A DNA stretch of 41,777 nt from a virus: positions 1 to 41,777 of the IMG/VR virus record IMGVR_UViG_3300028115_000044; one strand, given 5' to 3'. The notes under the pieces are model-generated. The model saw only the letters and a list, made by a program, of their open reading frames with translations. It did no database searches and was not told the DNA's origin. Below, one piece after another: positions 16,649-24,879 of this stretch (position 1 is its first letter; the number at the start of each line of letters is the position of its first letter). The translations under genes were made by a program, and so were the position numbers.

Positions 16649-18318
16649 TGTTGTCCCTCCTCAGGCGGTGCTCCACTAATTGGAGATTGGGCACCATCAG
16701 CAGTGCCTCCTGCATCTACATCAGGTACACCGTCGCCATCTGCATCAACAGCATCTACATCAGTAGGTTCAAAACCTTCCACGTCGCCGCTTCTCAAGCC
16801 CAAACCACCTAAATTTCCTTTAGAATCAATTTCTGGTTCGCTGAACATGTCATTTTCATCTCGCCACATACGTTCATTTTCCACCAACTCATCTTCAGAA
16901 AGTCCAAGATATTTCTTGAGGATAAATCGTCTGCTAAGATATGGAACACCCTCAAGGTTACCAAATAATGCCGCTCTGCTATTATCTAATTCAATTTCTC
17001 TATATTGACTAAAACTCTGTGGTTCGCTAAACTGTAAGTCAAATAAACTACTAGGAACTTCAATCCCTCTATGTTTTAAAAATAGTTTAAATTCTTTGTC
17101 TAACTCAGATTGTAGCATACTTTGAATACGTTCACAATATTTACTAAAACGATATTCTTGTATCAATGCTGTGCCTACTCGACCATCATTATATGTAGCA
17201 GTACCATCTTCTGATCCTGTAGGCAAATAACTACTCGGAATACGCAATCCACGCATTAATTTATTATTAAAATATTTTAGATCGTCAATCTCACCTAAGT
17301 TTTCACCACCTTGTAATACTTCAACTTTAGAACCACGTCCTTCTGCTGTTTGTGCAAAAAAGTAATCTTCCATAATAGAAAGAGGATTATAAGCAGCATC
17401 CATAATGTTAGTGCCGCCACCAGTCTTATTAGGAATACGAGTTTGGTGTACTTCGTTTTTGACACGCTCAACAAAACTCATTGCTTTGTGCGCTGGCATA
17501 TTACCAACATCAATGTAGAATACACGTCTTTCTGGCGCACGTTGTACACGGTAGATAATAATACTATCTTCTAGTAATTCTTTTTGTTTGTAAACTTTAA
17601 ATACTGCTTCAAGAATACTTGTACCAAATGGCCATCCAGCATTCATACCATCAGTTAGCGCAATATGAATAACATTACTTGCATCTACAGCATATTCTGT
17701 ATTAGAATTGTTGAAATTTCCATGTACAACACCAGCATTATTTGTAGGTGTGGCATACGTTGTTGCTCCTGATGTTCCAGTATTTTGTAATTTTTTTGTA
17801 TCTGTTGCTACTAAATCTTTTAAGTTAAGGCTAATATTTTTAATAATGTATTGATCAATCTCTTTTCCAGTACTTTCATTAACAATCGCCTTTGTAACAT
17901 CACGTGGTTCTACCCAAATAAGTTTATATGTTTCAGGATCACGAATAAAAAATTGATCACCATACTTAATTGTATTACGAAATATACCAAATATTCTTTT
18001 TTCTAAATTATTAATACTACACCACTGTTTCAAACCAGTTTGAAGAGCGTTTACTTCACTTTCAGTTGCTTCATCTTTAAAATTAATACTGAAAGGTAAA
18101 TTTGAGTCAACATCTGCTTGTGTACTAAATTCAGCAATAGTATCTAATGCAGCGTTAATTTCACTGTCTTGATCCATTTGATCATATTGAATATATCGTT
18201 CAGTACGATTAGGTTGACCACTATATACCTCTGGTAGCCAACTTTGCCAACGGTTTGCTTTTGCTCTAGGGCCATCGCCAGCACCGTCATATCTTGTAAA
18301 ATGTTTTTTCCAACTCAT
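16645..18318 (-). CDS. gp20: Portal vertex protein gp20
   Basis: The 557-residue protein matches T4 gp20. MSWKKHFTRYDGAGDGPRAK is followed by the conserved DSEINAALDTIAEFSTQAD and then KYGDQFFIRDPETYKLIWVE. Further typical segments are RVQRAPERRVFYIDVGNMP and GLRIPSSYLPTGSEDGTATY. The length is close to T4 gp20 (524). The Asp/Gly-rich C-terminus (DVDAVDADGDGVPDVDAGG) is an acidic extension resembling a Ca-binding DxDxDG loop. It forms the dodecameric packaging portal and nucleates the prohead. The start ATG at 18318 has a late promoter 27 bp upstream. Confidence 0.95.
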   Translation of the reverse strand: MSWKKHFTRYDGAGDGPRAKANRWQSWLPEVYSGQPNRTERYIQYDQMDQDSEINAALDTIAEFSTQADVDSNLPFSINFKDEATESEVNALQTGLKQWCSINNLEKRIFGIFRNTIKYGDQFFIRDPETYKLIWVEPRDVTKAIVNESTGKEIDQYIIKNISLNLKDLVATDTKKLQNTGTSGATTYATPTNNAGVVHGNFNNSNTEYAVDASNVIHIALTDGMNAGWPFGTSILEAVFKVYKQKELLEDSIIIYRVQRAPERRVFYIDVGNMPAHKAMSFVERVKNEVHQTRIPNKTGGGTNIMDAAYNPLSIMEDYFFAQTAEGRGSKVEVLQGGENLGEIDDLKYFNNKLMRGLRIPSSYLPTGSEDGTATYNDGRVGTALIQEYRFSKYCERIQSMLQSELDKEFKLFLKHRGIEVPSSLFDLQFSEPQSFSQYREIELDNSRAALFGNLEGVPYLSRRFILKKYLGLSEDELVENERMWRDENDMFSEPEIDSKGNLGGLGLRSGDVEGFEPTDVDAVDADGDGVPDVDAGGTADGAQSPISGAPPEEGQQ

Positions 18319-18344
18319 GATTGTTATATGCCTTTATAATATAG

Positions 18345-18352
18345 TATTTATG
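18345..18352 (-). promoter_or_regulatory. Late promoter (CATAAATA) for gp20
   Basis: The minus-strand CATAAATA overlaps the last codons and stop of the preceding gene and lies 27 bp upstream of the gp20 ATG. Confidence 0.7.
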
Positions 18353-20852
18353 TATTGTACATACTATCCATAACTCTACGATTTTGTGAATTATTAGACC
18401 AGTTATCAATTAATGCTTTAAACTCTTTCCATAAGTTTAACTGATTTTCTGTATTTTGTAAAGAACTTTCTTCAAATTCTCCATCTTTTTGTGTATTTGT
18501 TTTCACCATTGGATCAGTTTCCATTGATGAAGTCTTTAATTTTTCTACATCATTACGAATTCCATCTTTTGAATCTTTAAATGATGCTAACGTAGATGTT
18601 TGAGGCTGATTTGGTTGTGCAGGCGGTTTGCCTATTTCTGCCGCTTTAATTTTAAATTGCGCTATTTGGTTTTCTATCTCTAAAAGTCTGTTCTTATCTT
18701 GTTCGTTTTGATCCCTTGTTTTTTTATTTTTTCTAGGGCCGCTATTAAACTTTTCCATTCTCATTTGGATTTCTTCACGTTCAATATCATATTCCATTAT
18801 TTTGTCATTTATAAGTTCTAACATTTTTTCTGGATTATTCTTTTCCATTACTGCAACAGCATTATTCATTTTTTTAATCATATTATTTGCTACTGGTGGC
18901 AGTTTAGGCTTTTCTTCAGTTTGTGTATCTTTATCATAACCAAAAAAGTTCATTATTTTATCTAAAATAGATTCATCATCCTTTGGTTTTTCTAATACTT
19001 CAGGCTTAGCATTATTTTTTAACTCTTCTTTTCGTTGTTTTACTTCTTCTCTTCTTTGTAGAGCTCTACTACGCCAATTATTGCCATCTTTGTTATTACC
19101 CGCTTCAGTTACTTCAGAAAGACTAGGGCCAGGTTGTGCAGGAACTGTTCCTGAGCTACTACCAGTAATAACTGTTCTTCCAGGTTCTCCCGATCGTATA
19201 ATTTTCTGTTGTTTCTGCGTCATTGTTTTTTCAGGACCTGATTCGCCTCCTAAAAATTTTGTAGTACTGGAAAGCACATTTGAAAAGGTTGACATATTAA
19301 TTGTCATCATATCTTGAACCTTTAGAAAACCTTCTTCCATATCATTTAGGCTTCGTGTCATTTGTCCCGAATCACCTAACTGTTTTTTGTACTGATTTTC
19401 TCTTGCTTTCTTTTCTTCGTCAGTCATATTCGCTGCTTTTTCAGTAGCAATGGAAAGTCTTCTAGATTCTGCTTGCATATTTTTCAATGCGCCCAATGGA
19501 CCATCCATCTGTCCTGCTGTGACTTGTATATTTTTACTTGATTCAGAAAATTTAACCATACTATTCATTATTAGGTCTTGAGCTGTCTTAAAATCTCCAG
19601 ATCTCACTGCTGTATTAATATCTTGAAGTAATGTACTTCCACCTTGTTTTAAAGCAGTTACTAAATCTTGACCACCATTAGCCATCATAAATGGTACAAT
19701 ATCAAAACCTGAAGCATTATTACCCATAGCGTTTACTGCTTGGCTAAAGGCCTGTGTTAAGGGTTTTGCTAAACTTGGAACTCCAATTTTTTCATCTTGA
19801 AGTGCAAATAAACTTTTACCTAATGCTTCAATTGTTTTTGCGCCGTCTTCATCTCCTAATCTACGTCGTCTAGCGGCCGCAGCATTCATACCTTGATCTT
19901 CAGCCATTTGTTTTTGTGCATCTAATAACTGTTTTCTACTAAATGCAGTAGCACTAGCAAGCGACCCTTGTTCAATCATTAATTCTTGATAACCAGAAAC
20001 TAACTTATCACCAAAATTTGCTTGATTTCTGTCTACATTACCCAAAAGTCTCTGTGTCTCAACATACTGTGCAAAACCTTCAGTTAGTTGTTCATTAGTC
20101 ATACCAAAATCACCAAACTGATCGCTTGTTTCATTTAGTTTTTCAGCAAGTCTAGCAAACTGTACTGTTCCATTTGATGTATTTCCACCCAAAGCAGTCA
20201 TCGCAGGTCCAAAATTACCAACAACTTCAGTTAATTTTAGATATGTTATACCTGCATCAAAAGAGGCTTGACGTAGATCTTCAAAAGCCTGAGAACTGTC
20301 AAACATAATAGCACCAGAATCAATCATCTGTTGTTGTGCTTGTGCAAATTGCTCTGCTCGGCCAGCCATATAACCTGCCCAAACGGTGGCAACCTCACCA
20401 CTTACACCAAGAGCACCACCGAATGTGTCCATAAAGCCGCCCATTTTTTCTGCAGCTTTTTTCTGTAAGTTGCTACCCCATTTAGAGTTGGCTGCCATAT
20501 CTTTGGCACCTTTAGCGATATCTTCTCCAAAATTGACTAAACTAGTAAGAGGTTTACTTGTGTCATTAAATCTACCAGCAGCAGTAGAGAGAACTGTACC
20601 AAGTCTTTTTGCATAGTCTTTACTATTATTTTCGTTTTGTGCCTGTACTGCATCATCGACATTACCCAATTCTGAAATCTTATTAGATATAGCATTGATA
20701 TCTTTGGTGCCATTATCCATTAAATCACTAATGATATCAACTGCTTGCCCGTTTTTGCGTAAAATTGTTCCTAGATTGTTTAAAGTAGCATCTTTAGCCC
20801 ACTCAGGTAAAGGAATTTGGCCTACACCGGGTATATTGATATTATCTGCCAT
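18348..20852 (-). CDS. Tape-measure-like virion protein B (834 aa)
   Basis: A long, mostly helical protein with a Met/Gln/Lys-rich coiled C-terminal half (from about residue 560) that contains long charged helices and proline-rich linkers. Residues 16-24 (PEWAKDATL) and about 176-271 (QMIDSGAIMFDSSQAFEDLR onward) align with residues 17-25 and 175-275 of the gene upstream, so the two are paralogs. A glycine-rich amphipathic stretch at about 135-165 (GGFMDTFGGALGVSGEVATV) resembles the apolar segments of tape-measure proteins. T4 gp29, the tape measure, is 590 residues; identification here is by type and context, next to gp26, and not by a specific motif. It overlaps the upstream gene by 11 bp. 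Confidence 0.6.
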   Translation of the reverse strand: MADNINIPGVGQIPLPEWAKDATLNNLGTILRKNGQAVDIISDLMDNGTKDINAISNKISELGNVDDAVQAQNENNSKDYAKRLGTVLSTAAGRFNDTSKPLTSLVNFGEDIAKGAKDMAANSKWGSNLQKKAAEKMGGFMDTFGGALGVSGEVATVWAGYMAGRAEQFAQAQQQMIDSGAIMFDSSQAFEDLRQASFDAGITYLKLTEVVGNFGPAMTALGGNTSNGTVQFARLAEKLNETSDQFGDFGMTNEQLTEGFAQYVETQRLLGNVDRNQANFGDKLVSGYQELMIEQGSLASATAFSRKQLLDAQKQMAEDQGMNAAAARRRRLGDEDGAKTIEALGKSLFALQDEKIGVPSLAKPLTQAFSQAVNAMGNNASGFDIVPFMMANGGQDLVTALKQGGSTLLQDINTAVRSGDFKTAQDLIMNSMVKFSESSKNIQVTAGQMDGPLGALKNMQAESRRLSIATEKAANMTDEEKKARENQYKKQLGDSGQMTRSLNDMEEGFLKVQDMMTINMSTFSNVLSSTTKFLGGESGPEKTMTQKQQKIIRSGEPGRTVITGSSSGTVPAQPGPSLSEVTEAGNNKDGNNWRSRALQRREEVKQRKEELKNNAKPEVLEKPKDDESILDKIMNFFGYDKDTQTEEKPKLPPVANNMIKKMNNAVAVMEKNNPEKMLELINDKIMEYDIEREEIQMRMEKFNSGPRKNKKTRDQNEQDKNRLLEIENQIAQFKIKAAEIGKPPAQPNQPQTSTLASFKDSKDGIRNDVEKLKTSSMETDPMVKTNTQKDGEFEESSLQNTENQLNLWKEFKALIDNWSNNSQNRRVMDSMYNT

Positions 20853-23181
20853 CTGAAATTACCTCTTTGATGTTTTCTTTTACCATTGTAGAATTCACAC
20901 TTTTCATAATTTGTATCATTTCTTTTACCATTGATTCATATTTTGCTTTTGCTTCCCATTTCTTGGTACCTACGCTTGTTTCATATTCAGTTTTTAATTC
21001 TTTATATGTTTCGATCATTTGTTTTGCTTTTACTTCTATATTATCCTGTGATGAAGTAACAGTAATTGGTTTTTTATTGTTATCCAATGGTATAGACTTA
21101 CTATCTAAATCTTTAAAATTTTTAGGAACAAATTTTGGTTCTGGTTCTTCAGGACCGAACAACCATTCCATTAGTCCGTCCCAAGAATTTTGTATAAAAC
21201 TGCTATCTTTAATCATAGAACCAACACCATGTGTTACTTCAAATGGTTTAGGATCCATTACCGGTGCAGACAAGCCACCTGCTTCAACATTTTTAGAATC
21301 AGAAATAGCATCAACATTAAATCCTGCAAATCTCTTTTCAGTTAAACTTGCAATTCTTGCTCTTTCAGCATCGGCAAATTCTTTACTTAATGTCCCTGTT
21401 AAGTTTGCGCCTTCAAGATCTTGTTTATAAGTTTCCATAATCATTTTTCTTAATCCAGGAGGTGCTTTTTCTAAATTTTTTCCATATGCTTCTATTGCTT
21501 CATTTAGTTTTTCTTCTGCCTCTTTATTTCTTTCATCTCTCTTTTGATAATATTCTTCAACTGCATTTAAATCAAAATCAAAGCCCATTGCTTTACCGAA
21601 TTCGGAAACACTTCCTGATAGCGTATCAAACAATTCACCAGTAGTTTTTAGAGCAGGTGTCATGGTAGCATATGTATTACGAAATCCTTTACTAACATCG
21701 TCTAAACCATCTTGCATATTGTCTGCGCTTTCCGCAGCTTTTTTTGTATTATTAACCCCTTTAATAAAATCACTTATTGGTTGATCTAAGTTAGGAACAA
21801 TGTTTGCTTCTGCAACCAATTCATTAACTTTCTTAGACATCTCATCAGGACCAGACCTAACATCGATATCACGAGTATATTTTTGAATTTCACGAACAGC
21901 AATAGGTGCATCTACACCTTCCATTCTAGTAGAAAATGTATTTTTAACTAAATTAACCATTTTTTTAGCCAACTCTGGATCCGCGACCATTAATTTTTCA
22001 TATGCTTCCGAGCTAAATGACAAAACTGCATTTTCACCATTAACTCTAAAGTCCTGTGCATAGTTTGCTATTGCTTCATTATACATTTTTTGTAAAGTGG
22101 GAGTCGATGCGAGTGCTGCTGTTGTGAATCGTACATTTGCTTGAATCTGATTAGCGGCGCCTTCTCCATATTTTTCTTCAATATACTCTTTATTCTGCGT
22201 TAGGCTGTGTTGAAAATTAGCATCTTTAACAACTGCATCGCCTTGTGCAAGTAATTCACTTTTTCGTTGCCCAGTATAGGAAGCCATACCTCCTAAAATC
22301 ATTTCAATATTTTCAAAGTTTTTATAAACTCTACCTTTTACTTGCAAATCACTATCTCTTAAATCATTTAGTTCGTATAGGTATTCTGCTTCTTCCCTCA
22401 TACGATTAGAAAGTTGTTGGGCACTATATCCAAAATCACTAATACCCCCTCTTCCTCCCATATTCATTCTTTCTATTTCAGCAGTAAATTTATAAAATTT
22501 ATCAGCGCCGCCTAATATGTTATCACCTAATGAAGCAAACATACCCTGTGATTGTGCTATTTGTTGAGTTGCTTCAACTAAACTCATACCTGTATCAGCA
22601 ACATTTTTTCTGAAACCTTCTATCTGATCGCCAACTCCTACGGCACCAACTTCTATCATAGCCCTATAATCTTTTTCGAGTGTCATTATAATAGCACCAG
22701 ATGCCGCTGTAAAACTACTTAGAGCCTTTGCCGCTTTTAGTCCGCCGCCTGCAACTTTATCAATTCCCTCAACCACCGCTTTAGAGTAAGGATTTTTACC
22801 ACCAACCTTATCCATGAAGCCGATACTTTTACCAATTGCCTTCAGGCTTCCAGATCCAACGGTTCCCATTGTTGAAATAGCAGTCGCCATTCCAGTAATA
22901 GGATTACCTCCACCTCGTACTAAAACATCAACAGAGGACATAACATTCTTTTTAAAGGATCTGGTTTTTCTTAATTGTTTGTGTTTTTGTTTTATCTGTT
23001 CTTGGACTGATACCATAACTGGTTCAAAACCAAAGGTTTTAGAGAGTTTATTTAATCTAGTTAAATTACGCTGAAATGCAGAATCACTAGATGCTGTGAT
23101 GGCTTGAAGTGTAGATTCTTTAACCCAACCAGGCGCTGATGCTATTATAGATTGTAATTCTTGAATTCCAAGTTCTGCCAT
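20842..23181 (-). CDS. Tape-measure-like virion protein A (779 aa)
   Basis: This is the first gene of a two-gene unit behind a late promoter. The protein is helical. A basic segment lies at about 61-80 (QKHKQLRKTRSFKKN), and a Gly/Ala-rich apolar stretch at about 88-170 includes GGGNPITGMATAISTMGTVG. The tape-measure-like core follows at about 175-275 (MIEVGAVGVGDQIEGFRKNV), and the remainder is long charged helices. It is a paralog of the following gene. The pairing with divergent gp26, a hub-assembly protein, supports a role in tail hub or tube-length determination. It could instead be an internal virion protein; the sequence alone does not settle this. Confidence 0.6.
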   Translation of the reverse strand: MAELGIQELQSIIASAPGWVKESTLQAITASSDSAFQRNLTRLNKLSKTFGFEPVMVSVQEQIKQKHKQLRKTRSFKKNVMSSVDVLVRGGGNPITGMATAISTMGTVGSGSLKAIGKSIGFMDKVGGKNPYSKAVVEGIDKVAGGGLKAAKALSSFTAASGAIIMTLEKDYRAMIEVGAVGVGDQIEGFRKNVADTGMSLVEATQQIAQSQGMFASLGDNILGGADKFYKFTAEIERMNMGGRGGISDFGYSAQQLSNRMREEAEYLYELNDLRDSDLQVKGRVYKNFENIEMILGGMASYTGQRKSELLAQGDAVVKDANFQHSLTQNKEYIEEKYGEGAANQIQANVRFTTAALASTPTLQKMYNEAIANYAQDFRVNGENAVLSFSSEAYEKLMVADPELAKKMVNLVKNTFSTRMEGVDAPIAVREIQKYTRDIDVRSGPDEMSKKVNELVAEANIVPNLDQPISDFIKGVNNTKKAAESADNMQDGLDDVSKGFRNTYATMTPALKTTGELFDTLSGSVSEFGKAMGFDFDLNAVEEYYQKRDERNKEAEEKLNEAIEAYGKNLEKAPPGLRKMIMETYKQDLEGANLTGTLSKEFADAERARIASLTEKRFAGFNVDAISDSKNVEAGGLSAPVMDPKPFEVTHGVGSMIKDSSFIQNSWDGLMEWLFGPEEPEPKFVPKNFKDLDSKSIPLDNNKKPITVTSSQDNIEVKAKQMIETYKELKTEYETSVGTKKWEAKAKYESMVKEMIQIMKSVNSTMVKENIKEVISDGR

Positions 23182-23202
23182 AATTAACTACTATTTTAAT
23201 TG

Positions 23203-23210
23203 TATAAATA
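23203..23210 (+). promoter_or_regulatory. Late promoter (TATAAATA) for gp26
   Basis: An exact T4 late-promoter consensus, 46 bp upstream of the gp26 ATG. It faces the opposite way from, and lies within 22 bp of, the late promoter for the tape-measure-like genes. Confidence 0.85.
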
Positions 23211-23232
23211 CGATAGACGCATTTACTAATTG

Positions 23233-23240
23233 TATTTATT
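23233..23240 (-). promoter_or_regulatory. Late promoter (AATAAATA) for the tape-measure-like genes
   Basis: Minus-strand AATAAATA, 52 bp upstream of the ATG at 23181. Together with 23203-23210 it forms a crossed divergent pair: each promoter lies inside the other's leader. Confidence 0.75.
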
Positions 23241-23255
23241 TGGAGAAAATACCCT

Positions 23256-24089
23256 ATGAGCAATAATCCACTAATTCAGGCATATAAAAAGCCTGCCGTG
23301 TTTGTATCTTTACCTAGTAAAGGTAAATGGTATGAACCAAAGCCAAATTTAAGCGTTGATGGTGAAATCGCTGTATATCCAATGAGTGCTAAGGATGAAC
23401 TTATTACAAAAACACCCGATGCATTATTCAACGGAGAAGCAACAGTTTCATTATTGCAGAGTTGTTGTCCGGATATCGAAAATCCTAGACAAATCCCAGT
23501 AAGCGATCTACTTGTATTGATGATTGCTATTAGACAAGCAAGTTATGGAAATAAATTAGACATTGATCTTAATTGCCCTGAGTGCAATATGCTCAATCAA
23601 CTTGCTATTGATAGCTCAAGATTGCTTGCATCTGCTAAACCAGTATCCTCTGATGATGTAATTACATTATCTAACGATTTTAGAATCAAAGTCAAACCAT
23701 ACAATCTAGAAGATAGAACATTACTGCAACTACAAAGTATTAAACAACAAAAAATGTTGAGACAACTTTCAGACGAAAACCTTTCTGATGAGCAAAGAGC
23801 AAAACAGTTTGGTGAAACATTTGTAGGAATAGCAGAATTAACTGTTCAACTTATATCAAATTGTGTTATAAGTGTAAGTCCTCCTGATTCAGAGCCAGTA
23901 GTAGATAAAGAGCTTATTTTAGAGTGGCTACAAAGTATTACTAAAAAAGATTACGATTCTATCAGAGACAGAGTAGATGAACTTAGCGATCCAGGAATTG
24001 ATAATAATTTCAATGCTAAGTGCCAAGACTGTCAACACGAATGGGCTACTGAAATTGAATTGGATTTGGCAAATTTTTTCGCAGGCTGA
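23256..24089 (+). CDS. gp26: Baseplate hub assembly protein gp26
   Basis: The 277-residue protein matches the gp26 baseplate family of T4-like phages. It opens with a PAVFVSLPSKGKWY motif and then YPMSAKDELITKTPDALFNG. Two CxxC pairs (C107/C110 in NCPEC and C256/C259 in KCQDC) can form a zinc ribbon. In T4, gp26 acts with gp51 and gp28 in assembling the central hub. The start has a TTTGGAG site. The last codons form a run, A AAT TTT TTC, followed by a hairpin containing the TGA stop, and the next open frame lies at -1 without a usable start codon. See the frameshift entries: a fraction of ribosomes may make a longer fusion of about 349 residues. Confidence 0.88.
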   Translation: MSNNPLIQAYKKPAVFVSLPSKGKWYEPKPNLSVDGEIAVYPMSAKDELITKTPDALFNGEATVSLLQSCCPDIENPRQIPVSDLLVLMIAIRQASYGNKLDIDLNCPECNMLNQLAIDSSRLLASAKPVSSDDVITLSNDFRIKVKPYNLEDRTLLQLQSIKQQKMLRQLSDENLSDEQRAKQFGETFVGIAELTVQLISNCVISVSPPDSEPVVDKELILEWLQSITKKDYDSIRDRVDELSDPGIDNNFNAKCQDCQHEWATEIELDLANFFAG

Positions 24090-24105
24090 TCGCCACTAGT
24101 CAGCC
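24071..24105 (+). promoter_or_regulatory. Candidate programmed -1 frameshift signal at the end of gp26
   Basis: In the gp26 frame the sequence reads GCA AAT TTT TTC. It contains two overlapping canonical slippery heptamers, A AAT TTT (24071-24077) and T TTT TTC (24074-24080). Six bases after the first, GGCTGA (24084-24089) pairs with TCAGCC (24100-24105), extended by one G-T pair, around an eight-base loop. The gp26 stop TGA (24087-24089) lies in the 5' arm. Slippery site, spacer and hairpin match the usual layout of a bacterial -1 signal. Function is inferred. Confidence 0.7.
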
Positions 24106-24304
24106 GCAAGAAGTTTTAGAACATGTTGAAAGGTATGATGTACAAAGAAAAGATCTAGAAGCATCATATATGGATATAATACTCTACAGTGGCGGAGCAG
24201 TTGGTTATAATGATATTATGACCATGCCTGTTCCATCTATTCAAATTTTGGTAGATCAAATGAATAAAAAAGCAGAAGAAACTAAAAAGGCTATGCGCCG
24301 GTGA
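24077..24304 (+). CDS. -1-frame extension of gp26, positional gp51 equivalent (75 residues)
   Basis: An open frame in -1 relative to gp26 runs from 24059 to a TGA at 24302-24304. It encodes FRRLIATSQPQEVLEHVERY, then DVQRKDLEASYMDIILYSGG, and ends EETKKAMRR. Codon use and composition look like a real protein. No ATG, GTG or TTG occurs in frame before an ATG at 24170, which would leave only 44 residues and has no ribosome site. I therefore propose expression by frameshift as the C-terminal part of a gp26 fusion. Its position after gp26 is that of gene 51 in T4, but I cannot confirm sequence homology. It overlaps the convergent minus-strand gene by 14 bp. Confidence 0.65.
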   Translation, partial: FRRLIATSQPQEVLEHVERYDVQRKDLEASYMDIILYSGGAVGYNDIMTMPVPSIQILVDQMNKKAEETKKAMRR

Positions 24305-24734
24305 TTGATTTATAATACCATTCAGGCCAGTTTTCATAATATTTTGTTGTATGTAGATACTTTCGCTTTTCCATTATGTCGTCATATAGTTGAATGAATA
24401 TACAATTAGTAAAGTTTTTAGCAAAATATCCTGAATCAGTAGTGCTTATAAAATATAACAAGTCTTTATTTTTATTTCTAAGTCTATCTAAAGCATAATC
24501 AACGATACGCATGTTAACATCTTCACCTATCCATGCTATACCTATTTCAAAACTATTTTTATCAAACGTTTCAAGTGATTCATACACTTCATCTGTGGCA
24601 TTAATAAACTGTATCTTGTTTTGCAGTCTTGCTTTTCTTGCAAACGGACATATAGGGAATCCATCATCTTTTTTTGCTTCAATAACTTCTTCAGTCCATT
24701 TTAGAAAGGTATCTTGGAAATCTTGGAATGTCAT
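24291..24734 (-). CDS. Hypothetical protein (147 aa)
   Basis: I take the start as the ATG at 24734 (MTFQDFQDTFLKWTEEVIEA). The frame stays open 19 codons further upstream to 24791, but that part is Arg-rich, contains a leader hairpin and does not look like protein. A PICPFARKARLQ motif sits near residue 30, followed by alternating helices and strands and a Trp/Tyr-rich C-terminus (YYENWPEWYYKSITGA). I do not recognise the family. The CPFA motif recalls, but does not prove, kinship with small CPFA-containing proteins of unknown function. It is transcribed alone, behind a late-type promoter. Confidence 0.65.
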   Translation of the reverse strand: MTFQDFQDTFLKWTEEVIEAKKDDGFPICPFARKARLQNKIQFINATDEVYESLETFDKNSFEIGIAWIGEDVNMRIVDYALDRLRNKNKDLLYFISTTDSGYFAKNFTNCIFIQLYDDIMEKRKYLHTTKYYENWPEWYYKSITGA

Positions 24735-24758
24735 TTTTCTCTTTCGGGGGTTATTAAC

Positions 24759-24776
24759 AGATGCCTTACGGCATCT
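24759..24776 (-). other. GNRA-capped leader hairpin
   Basis: On the minus strand AGATGCC-GTAA-GGCATCT forms a seven-base-pair stem with a GTAA (GNRA) tetraloop, 24 bp upstream of the ATG at 24734. It could affect stability or translation of that mRNA. Confidence 0.6.
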
Positions 24777-24863
24777 TCGTCTTCGTATCACTTCGTTATA
24801 CTCGACGAATTATTTAAAATATCGAATTTTTTATATTGTTCGAATTGATTAGTATTGTAATCT

Positions 24864-24871
24864 TATTTATT
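24864..24871 (-). promoter_or_regulatory. Late-type promoter (AATAAATA)
   Basis: Minus-strand AATAAATA, 130 bp upstream of the ATG at 24734. It is the only late-type motif seen ahead of that gene. Confidence 0.5.
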
Positions 24872-24879
24872 AGTACTTT

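Noticed and set aside
24170-24304. Independent 44-residue gene starting at the ATG at 24170
   Set aside because: No Shine-Dalgarno, and it would discard about 30 protein-like residues upstream in the same frame; a frameshift explains the whole open stretch better.
24735-24791. Upstream extension of the small gene at 24291 (MIRRRRCRK...)
   Set aside because: Arg-rich, spans a leader hairpin, no ribosome site; the internal ATG at 24734 starts the plausible protein.
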